This document shows positions 42,518 through 50,866 of a DNA stretch of 64,000 nucleotides, piece after piece. The notes under the pieces were generated by a model, which saw nothing but the letters and a program-made list of their open reading frames with translations, was not told where the DNA came from and did not search any database. Where the stretch lies: contig NZ_CP085876.1 of the NCBI RefSeq assembly GCF_013284245.2, positions 5,590,001-5,654,000 of the forward strand, written 5' to 3'. Position 1 is the stretch's first letter; each line of letters starts with the position of its first letter. Position numbers and translations under genes: made by a program. The stretch comes from Brevibacillus sp. DP1.3A. Lineage in GTDB: Bacteria; Bacillota; Bacilli; Brevibacillales; Brevibacillaceae.

Positions 42518-43399
42518 ATGGAATTGTTGCAATTGCACTATTTCCGAACAGTGGCCAAGTGGCAGCATATGACGAAAGCCGCCCAAGAGCTGCGGATTGC
42601 TCAGCCTGCTCTCAGCAAAACCATTGCTCGGTTGGAAGAGGATGTCGGGGTTCCGTTATTTGACCGCGAGCGAGGACGTATTCGGCTGAATACATTTGGG
42701 AAGGCGTATTTGGAGCGGGTAGATAAAGCACTGAACCTGTTGGAGGAAGGTCAAAAAGTCGTATCGGATCTGGCTGGAATGGAGCATGGTCGTATTCATC
42801 TGGCAACGTCAACCTTGGATCTGTTATCAGAACCGTTGGGCAAGTTTCTCGCCCTCCATCCTGATGTACACTTCCAGATCACGCAAGCCAGCATCGAAGA
42901 AATGGCAACCCTCCTCGAGTCAGGCGAAGTGGATGTTTGCTTCACCCATTTGCCGATCAGGGTGCCGGATATTTTGACTACGCCCGTATTGAAAGAAGAT
43001 ATTCATGTAGCTGTCCCCCGCACACATCACTTAGCCAAGAAAACCAGTATTCTACTAAGCGAGCTGGCTGAAGAGTCCTTTATCGGCTACCGGGAGGACT
43101 TTCCCATCCAAATGCTATACGATCAGTTCTTTCAAAAAGCAGGGATTACCCCCAAATTCGCTTGTCGGGTAGATGATCCCGGCTCTATCCAAAAGCTGGT
43201 CCGCGCAGGTCTTGGCATCGCCCTCTACGGCTGTATCAGTCGAGAGGAAGACCCACACCTTGTCATGCTTCCGATCGAACACCCGATCTGCCAGCGACAT
43301 TTTCAAATGATTCGGCACGAAAAAAGATATCTCTCCCTGGCAGCACGCAAGTTCTGTGATTTTATTGTCCAATATTTTGCTGAGTCTCTTAAAAAATGA
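42518..43399 (+). CDS. LysR-family transcriptional regulator
   Basis: A 293-residue regulator. The N-terminal helix-turn-helix covers residues 1-60 (MELLQLHYFRTVAK, MTKAAQELRIAQPALSKTIA), and the rest is a periplasmic-binding-protein-like effector domain. The start at 42518 is nine bases after GGAG; an ATG at 42503 is also in frame. It is divergent from the efflux gene across a 149-base AT-rich region, the classical arrangement for LysR control of the neighbour. Confidence 0.9.
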   Translation: MELLQLHYFRTVAKWQHMTKAAQELRIAQPALSKTIARLEEDVGVPLFDRERGRIRLNTFGKAYLERVDKALNLLEEGQKVVSDLAGMEHGRIHLATSTLDLLSEPLGKFLALHPDVHFQITQASIEEMATLLESGEVDVCFTHLPIRVPDILTTPVLKEDIHVAVPRTHHLAKKTSILLSELAEESFIGYREDFPIQMLYDQFFQKAGITPKFACRVDDPGSIQKLVRAGLGIALYGCISREEDPHLVMLPIEHPICQRHFQMIRHEKRYLSLAARKFCDFIVQYFAESLKK

Positions 43400-43409
43400 G
43401 CCCCTTTCT

Positions 43410-43443
43410 AACAGAAAAAAGCCTGGCATCATTCGCCAGGCTC
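43410..43443 (-). terminator. Terminator between LysR gene and small membrane proteins
   Basis: AGCCTGGC pairs with GCCAGGCT, followed by TTTTTTCTG on the minus strand; it may also serve the convergent LysR gene. Confidence 0.75.
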
Positions 43444-43448
43444 TTCCC

Positions 43449-43628
43449 CTACTCTTGCTTTCTTTTTTTCATACGTAAAATAATGCCGTCAATGAGCAGC
43501 CCAATCCCCGCTCCGTAAAAAGGGGCCGCAAACCGAGTTCCTTCGGCAAGCGGCAGGTCTTTCAGATACACGATAAACACGCCGACAATAAAACCGATCA
43601 TCGTGTAGCGCAGCCGGGTCGCCCCCAT
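43449..43628 (-). CDS. Small membrane protein, 59 residues
   Basis: Two hydrophobic segments (about residues 8-23 and 34-52) are separated by a short polar loop and followed by a basic C-terminus (MKKRKQE). No family recognised. A TTG lies one codon upstream, but the ATG is better spaced from GGGAG. It is 21 bases behind the YneF-like gene and likely cotranscribed. Confidence 0.7.
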   Translation of the reverse strand: MGATRLRYTMIGFIVGVFIVYLKDLPLAEGTRFAAPFYGAGIGLLIDGIILRMKKRKQE

Positions 43629-43649
43629 CAAACGACACTCCCTTTCACG

Positions 43650-43880
43650 CTACTTCCCGAATTTATTTGGCATTTTCATGTTTTTCATCGTACGGCTCAT
43701 CTGTTTGAGCTGCTTTTGGTTAAGATTCATCCCCATTGAACGGGCCATGGCTTGAAGCTGCTTGTCGTCCATTTGCATGTTGGACATTTGTTTTTTCAAG
43801 AAATAAGTCCCTCCATAAAATCCACCAGCGAGACCGATTAACAATGTAACAATTGGAATTACCCAGTTGTACCAAGCCAT
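43650..43880 (-). CDS. YneF-family (UPF0154) small membrane protein
   Basis: A 76-residue protein with an N-terminal membrane anchor (about residues 5-25) and a cytoplasmic helix containing MARSMGMNLNQKQLKQMSRTM. This is the same plan as B. subtilis YneF (anchor, then MMMQMGMKPSQKKINQMM). The function is unknown. The start is uncertain between a TTG and the ATG one codon later. Confidence 0.75.
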   Translation of the reverse strand: MAWYNWVIPIVTLLIGLAGGFYGGTYFLKKQMSNMQMDDKQLQAMARSMGMNLNQKQLKQMSRTMKNMKMPNKFGK

Positions 43881-43992
43881 CAATACATTACCATCCTCTA
43901 TACGTAATTATGAACTCTTTTATTGTACCATAGTTGGGCTATCTTCTGTAAATTGTGATTAGAAAACTTGGAAAATGAGAACACTGCCCTCA

Positions 43993-44020
43993 ACAAAATC
44001 TTTGTTTCAAGCATATTCTA
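43993..44020 (+). promoter_or_regulatory. Sigma-K-like promoter of the amidase gene
   Basis: AC (43993-43994), a 17-base spacer and CATATTCTA (44012-44020) fit the sigma-K consensus and carry the same -10 sequence as the small-protein cluster at 29201. The amidase ATG follows 21 bases later. Confidence 0.55.
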
Positions 44021-44041
44021 ATAGCAAGAGGTGAAACAACT

Positions 44042-44830
44042 ATGGCTCCAATTGTGATTCTGGACGCTGGACACGGTGGCAGCGATCCAGGTGGAGGAAA
44101 CAACACGCAATTTACCGAGAAAGATATGAATTTGCAAATATCGCTCTACCAATATAATCGCTTTTTGGCTCTAAATATTCCTGTCGCTATCACACGGACA
44201 ACCGATGTGACTCTGACAAGTCAGGCTCGGACTGCTCTGGTTCGAAACAGCGGTGCTCGCTACTGTATAGCGAACCACATTAACTCAGGTGGCGGCCGAG
44301 GCTCCGAGGTCATTTACTCCATTTACGGCTCCCCAACCTTTCCCCAATTGATCCAGGATGCCCTGGCAGCGGAAGGGATGCCGAATCGACGCATTTTTAC
44401 GCGGACACTGCCAGATAATCCGCGGCTCGATTACTACTTCATGCACCGGGAGACTGGCAGCGTGGAGACGGTAATCGTCGAGTATGGCTTTGCCGACAAT
44501 ACTTTGAACGCAAATAAACTACAACAGGATTGGCGAGATCTCGCGGAAGGGGTAGTCCGGGCATTTTGCACGTACGCTAAACTTCCCTACCAGCCCCCTA
44601 CGACTCCTACTTCTACTCCAAAACCTACTGCAGCACCGACCCTTGCTCCCACCACTTCTCCTGGAAACGGAGGAGGGAATGGACCTGACTGGAAGCAGGA
44701 AGCCGTCAACTGGCTGTATGATCAAGGCTTATTAACCGACGAACAATGGCGTCAGCAGCCTGACCAACCTCTGCCGCTCTGGGCACAGGCTGTCATCCTG
44801 AAGCGTTTATTCGAAAAGCTCAAAACGTAA
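44042..44830 (+). CDS. N-acetylmuramoyl-L-alanine amidase (Amidase_3), signal-less
   Basis: A 262-residue zinc amidase that cuts the bond between muramic acid and L-alanine in peptidoglycan. Ligands and catalytic residues are in LDAGHGGSDPG, CIANHINSGGG and ETVIVEYGF. A Pro/Thr linker (about residues 185-215) leads to a C-terminal helical domain of about 45 residues. There is no signal peptide. With the sigma-K-like promoter this suggests a mother-cell lysis enzyme comparable to CwlC; a phage endolysin origin is an alternative. Confidence 0.88.
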   Translation: MAPIVILDAGHGGSDPGGGNNTQFTEKDMNLQISLYQYNRFLALNIPVAITRTTDVTLTSQARTALVRNSGARYCIANHINSGGGRGSEVIYSIYGSPTFPQLIQDALAAEGMPNRRIFTRTLPDNPRLDYYFMHRETGSVETVIVEYGFADNTLNANKLQQDWRDLAEGVVRAFCTYAKLPYQPPTTPTSTPKPTAAPTLAPTTSPGNGGGNGPDWKQEAVNWLYDQGLLTDEQWRQQPDQPLPLWAQAVILKRLFEKLKT

Positions 44831-44844
44831 CATAACGTCTCCGT

Positions 44845-45669
44845 TTAATCGTCTGCCTTAAAACGGGTCAGCGGCGTATCCGTTAAGCCCGAATAGTTTC
44901 TTTTTGCTGGCACACTCACTAATTCGTCCTCTGGGTAGCGATAGGCGGTTAGCATTCCGCCGAACACACATCCTTGGTCGATGTTGATGGTGCCATTTTT
45001 TCGTTTTGGTTCTGGATGCGGATCATGTCCCCATACGATTATGGGCGAAGTCACTTTTCGTTCTTTTGCCCATTCTCTACGGATCGGGCGCCCATCCGGT
45101 CCCGTCCCTGCCACATCGCCATATCGGCAAAACGTGTAGACCGCAGGCGAATCCATTCCTATGTAATCATCACGAATCCCCGCATGAACGGCGACCGCTA
45201 CTGTTTTTTCATTCTGTTTGATGATCATGTGCGAAGGAGAAGAAAATAGCAATCTGCGACTCTGCTCTCGCAGCAAGGAGGCCTTCTTCGGTCCGTATTC
45301 TTGCTGATACAGCCGAATCTCCTCTTCTACCTTTTCATCTCCGTGTGCCAATGTCACTGGTCTGCCATCCAACCAGCGGGCTACTTTCCACCCATGGTTA
45401 CTATCCACCATCTCAGCCAGACCTGCCGTGACATGATGGTGAAAAAATTGCAGCATTTTGATTGAGTAAGGTCCACGACTCGTGATATCACCGAGGGAAA
45501 GGAGCTTTCGGCCGTGGGGATGGCGATAGGTACCGTCTCGGGTTTGTTCATATCCCAAGCGTTTGAGCAATTCTATAAATTCGTCGTAACAGCCGTGAAC
45601 ATCGCCGACGATATCCACACCATTGTCAGCCGAAAGCACCTTGGAGCGCGTTTGAGGTTTGTGCCTCAT
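44845..45669 (-). CDS. prpE: Bis(5'-nucleosyl)-tetraphosphatase PrpE-like
   Basis: A 274-residue metallophosphatase that hydrolyses dinucleoside polyphosphates, with reported protein phosphatase activity in B. subtilis PrpE. The metal-binding motifs GDVHGCYDE, LGDITSRGP, SNHGWK, AVHAG and WGHDPHP occur in order. AAAGGAGGG lies before the ATG at 45669; an upstream frame extension is discounted. It is convergent with the amidase gene. Confidence 0.87.
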   Translation of the reverse strand: MRHKPQTRSKVLSADNGVDIVGDVHGCYDEFIELLKRLGYEQTRDGTYRHPHGRKLLSLGDITSRGPYSIKMLQFFHHHVTAGLAEMVDSNHGWKVARWLDGRPVTLAHGDEKVEEEIRLYQQEYGPKKASLLREQSRRLLFSSPSHMIIKQNEKTVAVAVHAGIRDDYIGMDSPAVYTFCRYGDVAGTGPDGRPIRREWAKERKVTSPIIVWGHDPHPEPKRKNGTINIDQGCVFGGMLTAYRYPEDELVSVPAKRNYSGLTDTPLTRFKADD

Positions 45670-45763
45670 AGCCCGTCCCTCCTTTCCGTTATCTCTCATT
45701 CGTTACTTACTATCTTTACCACATCTGCGAAAAAAACTCACGGGTTGTGTACAAGAAAACCGT

Positions 45764-45824
45764 TTAAAAAAGTAAACGCGCGAAAGAGCCCCTGTTTACC
45801 CGAGGAGCTTTTTGGCGCGTTTAC
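45764..45824 (-). terminator. Terminator of the lia operon
   Basis: GTAAACGCGC pairs perfectly with GCGCGTTTAC, with an inner AGCTCC/GGGGCT stem, followed by TTTTTTAAA on the minus strand. Confidence 0.8.
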
Positions 45825-45844
45825 CTATACATGATGCTATGTGA

Positions 45845-46474
45845 TTAGCCTAAGTTATGCGTATGCACGTAAATGGCCGCTTGCGTGCGATCCTCCACGT
45901 TCAGCTTGGCAAGAATGTTGCTCACATGAGTCTTGACCGTTTTGATCCCGATAATCAGCTCATCTGCAATCTCCTGGTTGGACTTGCCCTGACCGATCAG
46001 CTTCAAAACCTCCAACTCGCGCGGCGTCAGTTGCTCATGAGGATGGGACTCTTGACCGTGACGGAAACGGGCCATGATTTTTCCTGCTACCCTCGATTCC
46101 AAAACTGGCTCACCCGCCGCAGCAGAGCGGATTGCCTTTGCAATCTCGGCTGCACGCGAAGTCTTCAGCAAGTAGCTGAATGCCCCCGCTTCAATGACCG
46201 GATATACCTTTTCGTCATCAATAAAGCTGGTCAAGACAATAACCTTACTGGATGGACAGCTTTCACGAATACGCCGAGTCGCTTCCACACCGCCGATGCC
46301 TTCCATGACCAAATCCATCAGAACGACATCTGGGCGCAGCTCTTGCGTCATCCGCACCCCTTCTTCTCCACTGCCTGCCTCTGCTACGACTTCAATATCG
46401 TCCTCCGTAGACAAATAAGCAGCCAGACCCATCCGAACCATTTCGTGATCATCTACCAGTAGTACCCGAATCAC
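45845..46474 (-). CDS. liaR: Response regulator LiaR
   Basis: A 209-residue NarL-type regulator. The receiver domain has the acidic pair in LVDDHEMV, the phosphoacceptor Asp in VVLMDLVMEG and the Thr/Lys pair (VLTSF, LLKTS). The C-terminal LuxR helix-turn-helix is LTPRELEVLKLIGQGKSNQEIADEL, shown here up to its recognition helix. The GTG start is eight bases after the liaS stop. It completes the cell envelope stress system liaFSR, the last gene of the operon. Confidence 0.93.
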   Translation of the reverse strand: MIRVLLVDDHEMVRMGLAAYLSTEDDIEVVAEAGSGEEGVRMTQELRPDVVLMDLVMEGIGGVEATRRIRESCPSSKVIVLTSFIDDEKVYPVIEAGAFSYLLKTSRAAEIAKAIRSAAAGEPVLESRVAGKIMARFRHGQESHPHEQLTPRELEVLKLIGQGKSNQEIADELIIGIKTVKTHVSNILAKLNVEDRTQAAIYVHTHNLG

Positions 46475-46481
46475 CGAGCCT

Positions 46482-47630
46482 TCACCCTTCCCGTTCCGTC
46501 TGTGACATTAGAGGAATACGCACCTCAATTTGCGTCCCCTTCCCAATTGCCGAGTAAATCTCCATGGAGCCTCCGACCTCTGCAACGCGCTCTTGCATGC
46601 TGCGCAAACCGTAGGACGTCATTTTCTCCCCATCCGGATCAAAACCAACACCGTCATCCGTTACTCGCAGGCGAACCTGCTCTTGCAGCGTAAACAGCTT
46701 TACTGTAATCTGGGTAGCTCTGGCATGCCGTAATGTATTGGACAAGGACTCCTGCAAAATGCGGAACAAATGATCCTCAATTCCACTCGGCAAGCCTTCG
46801 ACATCTTCAATCTCCCAAGTCAGTTGCATAGTATTTTTACGCGTCAGCTCATCTAAAAGTTCCAGAATGGCTTCCTTCAATGACTTGTTTTGTAACGTAG
46901 CCGGGCGAAGATGCAAGAGTAATGCCCTCATCTCCGCTTGTGCAGCTGCTGCCATCTCTTCGACCAATTCAATCTGTTGTGCTGCACGTTGTGGATTTTT
47001 TTCTACAAGCCGCTTCATCGCCGCAGTCGTCATGGCGATGGCGAACAGCTGCTGGCTGACTGCATCATGCAGTTCTCTCGCCAATCTCTGTCGCTCCTCT
47101 GTTACCGCTGCATGCTTCAATTGTTCTGCGAGAGCCGCATTGTGGTTCGACAGCCGCTGCAAAGATGCCACTTGCTCTTCCCATTGTGAAGCTAAGCGAT
47201 TGATCTGCCATCCTAATTCGCCGACTTCATCGACGCCCAATTCGGGAACACGATACGACAGCATTCCGCGCCCAAGCTTCATGGCAGCTTCCCACAGTAC
47301 ACTGAGTCTCTTTTTCAACAAATTGCCGATGATATAGGAAATGATCAATGCCACTAAAACACCTGCAGGCAAAGAGACAACAAAAGCAGCAAGCTGAATC
47401 AAGCCCTCTGGATCGGCAGGCAGATTGATGCCTATATATTCTTTAAGCCACCACACGAAGTTGCGGTCGCTGATCATTTCGTTGTACCACCGATGAATCC
47501 CGGGGTGATCTCTCCATAAAAAGTATAGCCAAAAGAAACAAATAAACGCGGCAGTAATTGCACTGACGGCCAGTAACATGCCATAGCGCACGTATTGCCA
47601 CTGAATACTTGCCAATCGCTGTCGACGCAT
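46482..47630 (-). CDS. liaS: Sensor histidine kinase LiaS
   Basis: A 382-residue membrane kinase with two helices (about residues 15-40 and 80-105) flanking a short extracytoplasmic loop, a HAMP-like segment, a HisKA_3 dimerisation domain with the phosphoacceptor His in RQRLARELHDAVSQQ, and a C-terminal ATPase with DDGVGFD. This is the intramembrane-sensing layout of LiaS. AGGAGG precedes the ATG. Confidence 0.93.
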   Translation of the reverse strand: MRRQRLASIQWQYVRYGMLLAVSAITAAFICFFWLYFLWRDHPGIHRWYNEMISDRNFVWWLKEYIGINLPADPEGLIQLAAFVVSLPAGVLVALIISYIIGNLLKKRLSVLWEAAMKLGRGMLSYRVPELGVDEVGELGWQINRLASQWEEQVASLQRLSNHNAALAEQLKHAAVTEERQRLARELHDAVSQQLFAIAMTTAAMKRLVEKNPQRAAQQIELVEEMAAAAQAEMRALLLHLRPATLQNKSLKEAILELLDELTRKNTMQLTWEIEDVEGLPSGIEDHLFRILQESLSNTLRHARATQITVKLFTLQEQVRLRVTDDGVGFDPDGEKMTSYGLRSMQERVAEVGGSMEIYSAIGKGTQIEVRIPLMSQTEREG

Positions 47631-47643
47631 CCGCCAGTACCTC

Positions 47644-48534
47644 CTAGATGTACTTGACTTTTATATCGCCGACAAGCAGCGAGATATGCAAGTTTACTTT
47701 TTGCAATGCTTCATCATACTGATCAGAACGAATCTTAACACTGCGATTGATACCTCCCTGACGGTGGCTTAGCACCTCCAGGTCACCAATACTCAACCCT
47801 GCCGTTACCGATACAGGAAGATCGACAGGCACATAAATCGTCACATCGCCTACCCAGCCCTCTACGACAAGAACCGCCTCATCTCGCATCAACACTGCAC
47901 GGGAAAGATCAATCACAACATCCCCGATTCCATGCCAGACATGCAAGTGATTCAGTTCAAAACGCCCCGAGGTCAGGTGATAATCTCCAATCAGAGAGCT
48001 GCGGGAATCTTTTGGCAACGTGTCGTCAGGTGATGAAGACATTCTTTCGTGATGAGGAATTTTGCCACCAACTTGCTTCCATTTGTTCCAGCCGTCTAGC
48101 CAAGGGCGTTCCTCTGTTGAAACCTTCATGTCACTCGGAACACTCGCATCACTTGTCATAATCGTCTCCGCAGCAGATGGGGTCCCCGTATCGCCCAAAG
48201 GTTGATTCATACGGTGATCTCGTTTGCTGTTCTTGCCCCGAATCAATTGAAACCCGAAATAAATAAACACGATTGGTACTGCAATCTGGAACAAATCATC
48301 TACCCCGACACCAAACCACATGTCCATCGCGATAATGGTCCCCAGGGAGAATAGAATCCCTCCGCCAATCCGATTTTTCTGCCCCCACAAACGAAGGCCG
48401 AAATAAATAAGAACCATCGGCCACAAATCAAACAGACCGAACGAAATGATACCCAAACCGTCTAATAAAAGGCCGATTCCCGTAAAAATAATCAGGATAC
48501 CAGCCAACATTTTGTGCAAACGGGACAGTTTCAC
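47644..48534 (-). CDS. liaF: LiaF, negative regulator of LiaRS
   Basis: A 296-residue membrane protein. Four helices lie in the first 110 residues; a polar linker of about 70 residues follows; and the last 110 residues are beta-rich (the toastrack-like domain of LiaF). It is expected to keep LiaS inactive without envelope stress. A GTG at 48552 overlaps the preceding stop, but AGAGGAG is six bases before the GTG at 48534, which is the better start. Confidence 0.9.
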   Translation of the reverse strand: MKLSRLHKMLAGILIIFTGIGLLLDGLGIISFGLFDLWPMVLIYFGLRLWGQKNRIGGGILFSLGTIIAMDMWFGVGVDDLFQIAVPIVFIYFGFQLIRGKNSKRDHRMNQPLGDTGTPSAAETIMTSDASVPSDMKVSTEERPWLDGWNKWKQVGGKIPHHERMSSSPDDTLPKDSRSSLIGDYHLTSGRFELNHLHVWHGIGDVVIDLSRAVLMRDEAVLVVEGWVGDVTIYVPVDLPVSVTAGLSIGDLEVLSHRQGGINRSVKIRSDQYDEALQKVNLHISLLVGDIKVKYI

Positions 48535-48548
48535 AAAAGTCTCCTCTC

Positions 48549-49127
48549 TCACGCCCCATGCTGATCGTTTTCACTTTGACCATTACGACATGTATAGATG
48601 AATGCAGGCGGAATGTTCAACAGGGTAAAGTCGATCTTGACCCAGGGAAAACGATCCTGCAACTCAGCTTGGAGTTGTAGCGAATATTGGAATGTAATGA
48701 ATAGGCCCCCTGGCTTTAGTACAGATTGAACTTCGTCCAGAATTGCTGCCCTCTGCTCTTGTGGAAAATTGGCGAATGGCAGACCTGAGATAATGACATC
48801 TGCACCTGCAAGGTTCTGCTCCTCCAAGTAAGACCTAAGTTTAGTCGCTTCCTCCCTGATAGGAAGATCGGGAAAACGTGATTGAAGCATAGAGCGAAAA
48901 TGGGAATCTCGTTCCACAAGCACGTACTGTGTGCCAGGACGCAAGCGCTGATAGATCGTTTGGGTAAATGCCCCTGTACCAGGTCCCAGCTCCAGGATCA
49001 CATCGGTTGAAGCCCAATCGACGCTTTTCAACATTTGCTCACATAAAAAACGAGAGCTGGGGATTATACTACCAACGCGTCCAGGCTCAGCGATAAATCG
49101 CCGCAAAAAGACCAAGAAGTCCTGCAA
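48549..49127 (-). CDS. Methyltransferase, PmtA/phospholipid methyltransferase-like
   Basis: A 192-residue SAM-dependent methyltransferase. RVGSIIPSSRFLCEQML, the motif I region VILELGPGTGAFTQ, and SGLPFANFP resemble phospholipid N-methyltransferases and rRNA dimethylases. The start is TTG with AGGAGG eight bases upstream. It sits between liaH and liaF, where B. subtilis has liaG, so membrane-lipid methylation as part of the envelope response is a reasonable inference. Confidence 0.82.
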   Translation of the reverse strand: MQDFLVFLRRFIAEPGRVGSIIPSSRFLCEQMLKSVDWASTDVILELGPGTGAFTQTIYQRLRPGTQYVLVERDSHFRSMLQSRFPDLPIREEATKLRSYLEEQNLAGADVIISGLPFANFPQEQRAAILDEVQSVLKPGGLFITFQYSLQLQAELQDRFPWVKIDFTLLNIPPAFIYTCRNGQSENDQHGA

Positions 49128-49221
49128 GAATCGTACCTCCTAGGGGAAAAGCAGCCTGATGTACACAGGCTGCCGAATTGACACAATCTATTCTACACCC
49201 AGTCCCCCAGTTCCTGTCGAA

Positions 49222-49917
49222 TTAGGATTGTACAGGTTTGGCTACCGGTGCTTTTACTTCATTAATGGATGCTTTGATGCTGGCTAGTTCTGCATCGAGA
49301 TCATCCTTTTCCAGTTCAGACAAAGCGTTCTCCCAAGCGCGGTTTGTTTGGCGCCATTGTCCACTCATTTGCGCTTCTGCTTCCATGCGCATGACTTTTT
49401 CTTCCATGCGGGCGAAGCCACGGCCTGCGGACGGATTGCCGATACCGACAACTGCTTGATTGACTTGCTTTTGTGTACGAGCTACTTGTGCACGTGCCAT
49501 CAGTGTGAACCTTTTCGCACGCATTTTATAGAACTCTTCCTTCAGCTCAGCCAACTTCTCGCGCATTTGCGTAGCTGCCTCGGATGCTGACAGGTAGAGA
49601 CCTTCATATTCCGCTGCACGGCCTTCGTACTGCTTCTTGTCAGCGAGTGCTCGACGAGCCAACTCGTCTTCTCCCTCAGTCAAGGCGAGCTTGACTTGAC
49701 GATCGCGTTTTTCGATCAGAGCATTGGCTTCGTCCAATTGCTGGCGGAATTTCTTTTCCAGTGCAACCTGACGGGCAACTGCTACTTCAACTTGTCCGAT
49801 TTCTACTTCCATGTCACGCATATATTGATTCAGCATTACTACCGGATCTTCCATCGAATCCAATGCATCATTTACCGAAGCTACTGTCAGGTCACGCAAA
49901 CGTTTAAAGATACTCAT
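49222..49917 (-). CDS. liaH: PspA/IM30-family protein LiaH
   Basis: A 231-residue almost entirely helical coiled-coil protein. IFKRLRDLTVASVNDALDS at the N-terminus and the ALTEGEDELARRAL segment are typical of PspA/LiaH, which assemble into large rings and stabilise damaged membranes. In B. subtilis LiaH is the main output of LiaRS. It follows liaI, its usual membrane anchor, and precedes the methyltransferase. Confidence 0.93.
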   Translation of the reverse strand: MSIFKRLRDLTVASVNDALDSMEDPVVMLNQYMRDMEVEIGQVEVAVARQVALEKKFRQQLDEANALIEKRDRQVKLALTEGEDELARRALADKKQYEGRAAEYEGLYLSASEAATQMREKLAELKEEFYKMRAKRFTLMARAQVARTQKQVNQAVVGIGNPSAGRGFARMEEKVMRMEAEAQMSGQWRQTNRAWENALSELEKDDLDAELASIKASINEVKAPVAKPVQS

Positions 49918-50001
49918 TATATTTTCCTCCTCATCATATCACATCATATTGTTCATCCAAAAGACTCTTGCGACACAGTGTTATTGCGGTTACTAAAACG
50001 G

Positions 50002-50403
50002 TTATGGCCGTTTGGTTACGTTTCTCTCCCAAGCGTCTAGCGTATCTTCTTTTAATACTTTTTGGGCCCATTCACGCTCCCAAGCAGGTGGAGCTTGTTT
50101 AGGTTCTTGACTGGGACGCAGTAAGCGATATCCCAGATAAATCACCCCAATGGCCAGAAGTGCGTGAAATAGTAGGTCAAGCTTGCCAATCAACATCAGG
50201 AACCCGAATAGGAAGACTAGGATTCCCCAAAAGCGTGAACCGGTTTGTCCCATAATCTTTTTGGCACCGTATATCATGATCACACCGGGAATGATGAACC
50301 CGAGCAAGTCTCCGATATCGATACCCACCAGATCTAGAAGAACCAACCCACCGACTAGCAGCAGAACCAGCCCGAGTAGAACTTTGCCAGACCGTTCGCT
50401 CAT
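50002..50403 (-). CDS. liaI: LiaI-like membrane protein
   Basis: A 133-residue protein with four hydrophobic helices in the first 95 residues (LLGLVLLLVGGLVLLD, LLGFIIPGVIMIYGAKK, FWGILVFLFGFLMLIG, ALLAIGVIYLGY), then a polar tail. Length and position immediately before liaH match LiaI, which anchors LiaH. It also resembles the membrane half of LiaF, so a common origin is likely. It is the first gene of the operon. Confidence 0.82.
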   Translation of the reverse strand: MSERSGKVLLGLVLLLVGGLVLLDLVGIDIGDLLGFIIPGVIMIYGAKKIMGQTGSRFWGILVFLFGFLMLIGKLDLLFHALLAIGVIYLGYRLLRPSQEPKQAPPAWEREWAQKVLKEDTLDAWERNVTKRP

Positions 50404-50510
50404 TACTCGTTTACCTCCATTCGTTTTGCATGTGGTGCTTGTGGAACGTTATGCCCTTATTGTAGCCCTCGGTATAGGCTTCCCATAACGGGCGTGCGGT
50501 TGGTTTTTCC

Positions 50511-50528
50511 CTCCGTCCTTGGACGGAG
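50511..50528. promoter_or_regulatory. Perfect 18-base palindrome upstream of liaI
   Basis: CTCCGTCC-TT-GGACGGAG lies between the divergent lia operon and the P60 gene. It could be a regulator site or the top of a hairpin. The LiaR box is not recognisable with confidence. Confidence 0.35.
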
Positions 50529-50734
50529 ACAATTTCCTGCCCTAATCGGACAAGCTGTCCCGCAAGGCAGAACAAGCGCGCGTCGAAAGGCGTCTTGCAC
50601 TGTTGAACGAAAACGTTACAGCATTTGACGGTATTTTTGTGACGAATATGTGAACAAGCAGATGAAAAAGAAGGAAAAGAAGGACTGGCGTAGAATCTTC
50701 GTAAGAGTGCGTGTAAAAAAACATCGAAAAATAG

Positions 50735-50858
50735 CCGAATTCCGCTTGGCGGAAACGGGGGAACCACGTTTTTGGGGTGAATGGTTGCTACTCCTAGCAG
50801 CCTAGGGCGTCCTTTCGACCGAACCCTTCAGCTAACCTCGTAGGCTCACGAAGGGAGC
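50735..50858 (+). promoter_or_regulatory. c-di-AMP riboswitch (ydaO-yuaA type)
   Basis: Conserved blocks occur in order: CCGCTTGGCGGAAACGGGGG, GAACCACG, TTGGGGTGAATGG, GGGCGTCCTTTCGACCGAAC, CCTTCAGCTAACCTCGTAGG. This family senses cyclic di-AMP and normally switches off wall hydrolase and potassium-transport genes. The downstream gene is a P60 wall hydrolase, as expected. Confidence 0.95.
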
Positions 50859-50866
50859 AGTTTCTT

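Noticed and set aside
44042..44830. Prophage endolysin
   Set aside because: No holin, portal or other phage genes are nearby and a sigma-K-like promoter precedes the gene; a sporulation role fits better.
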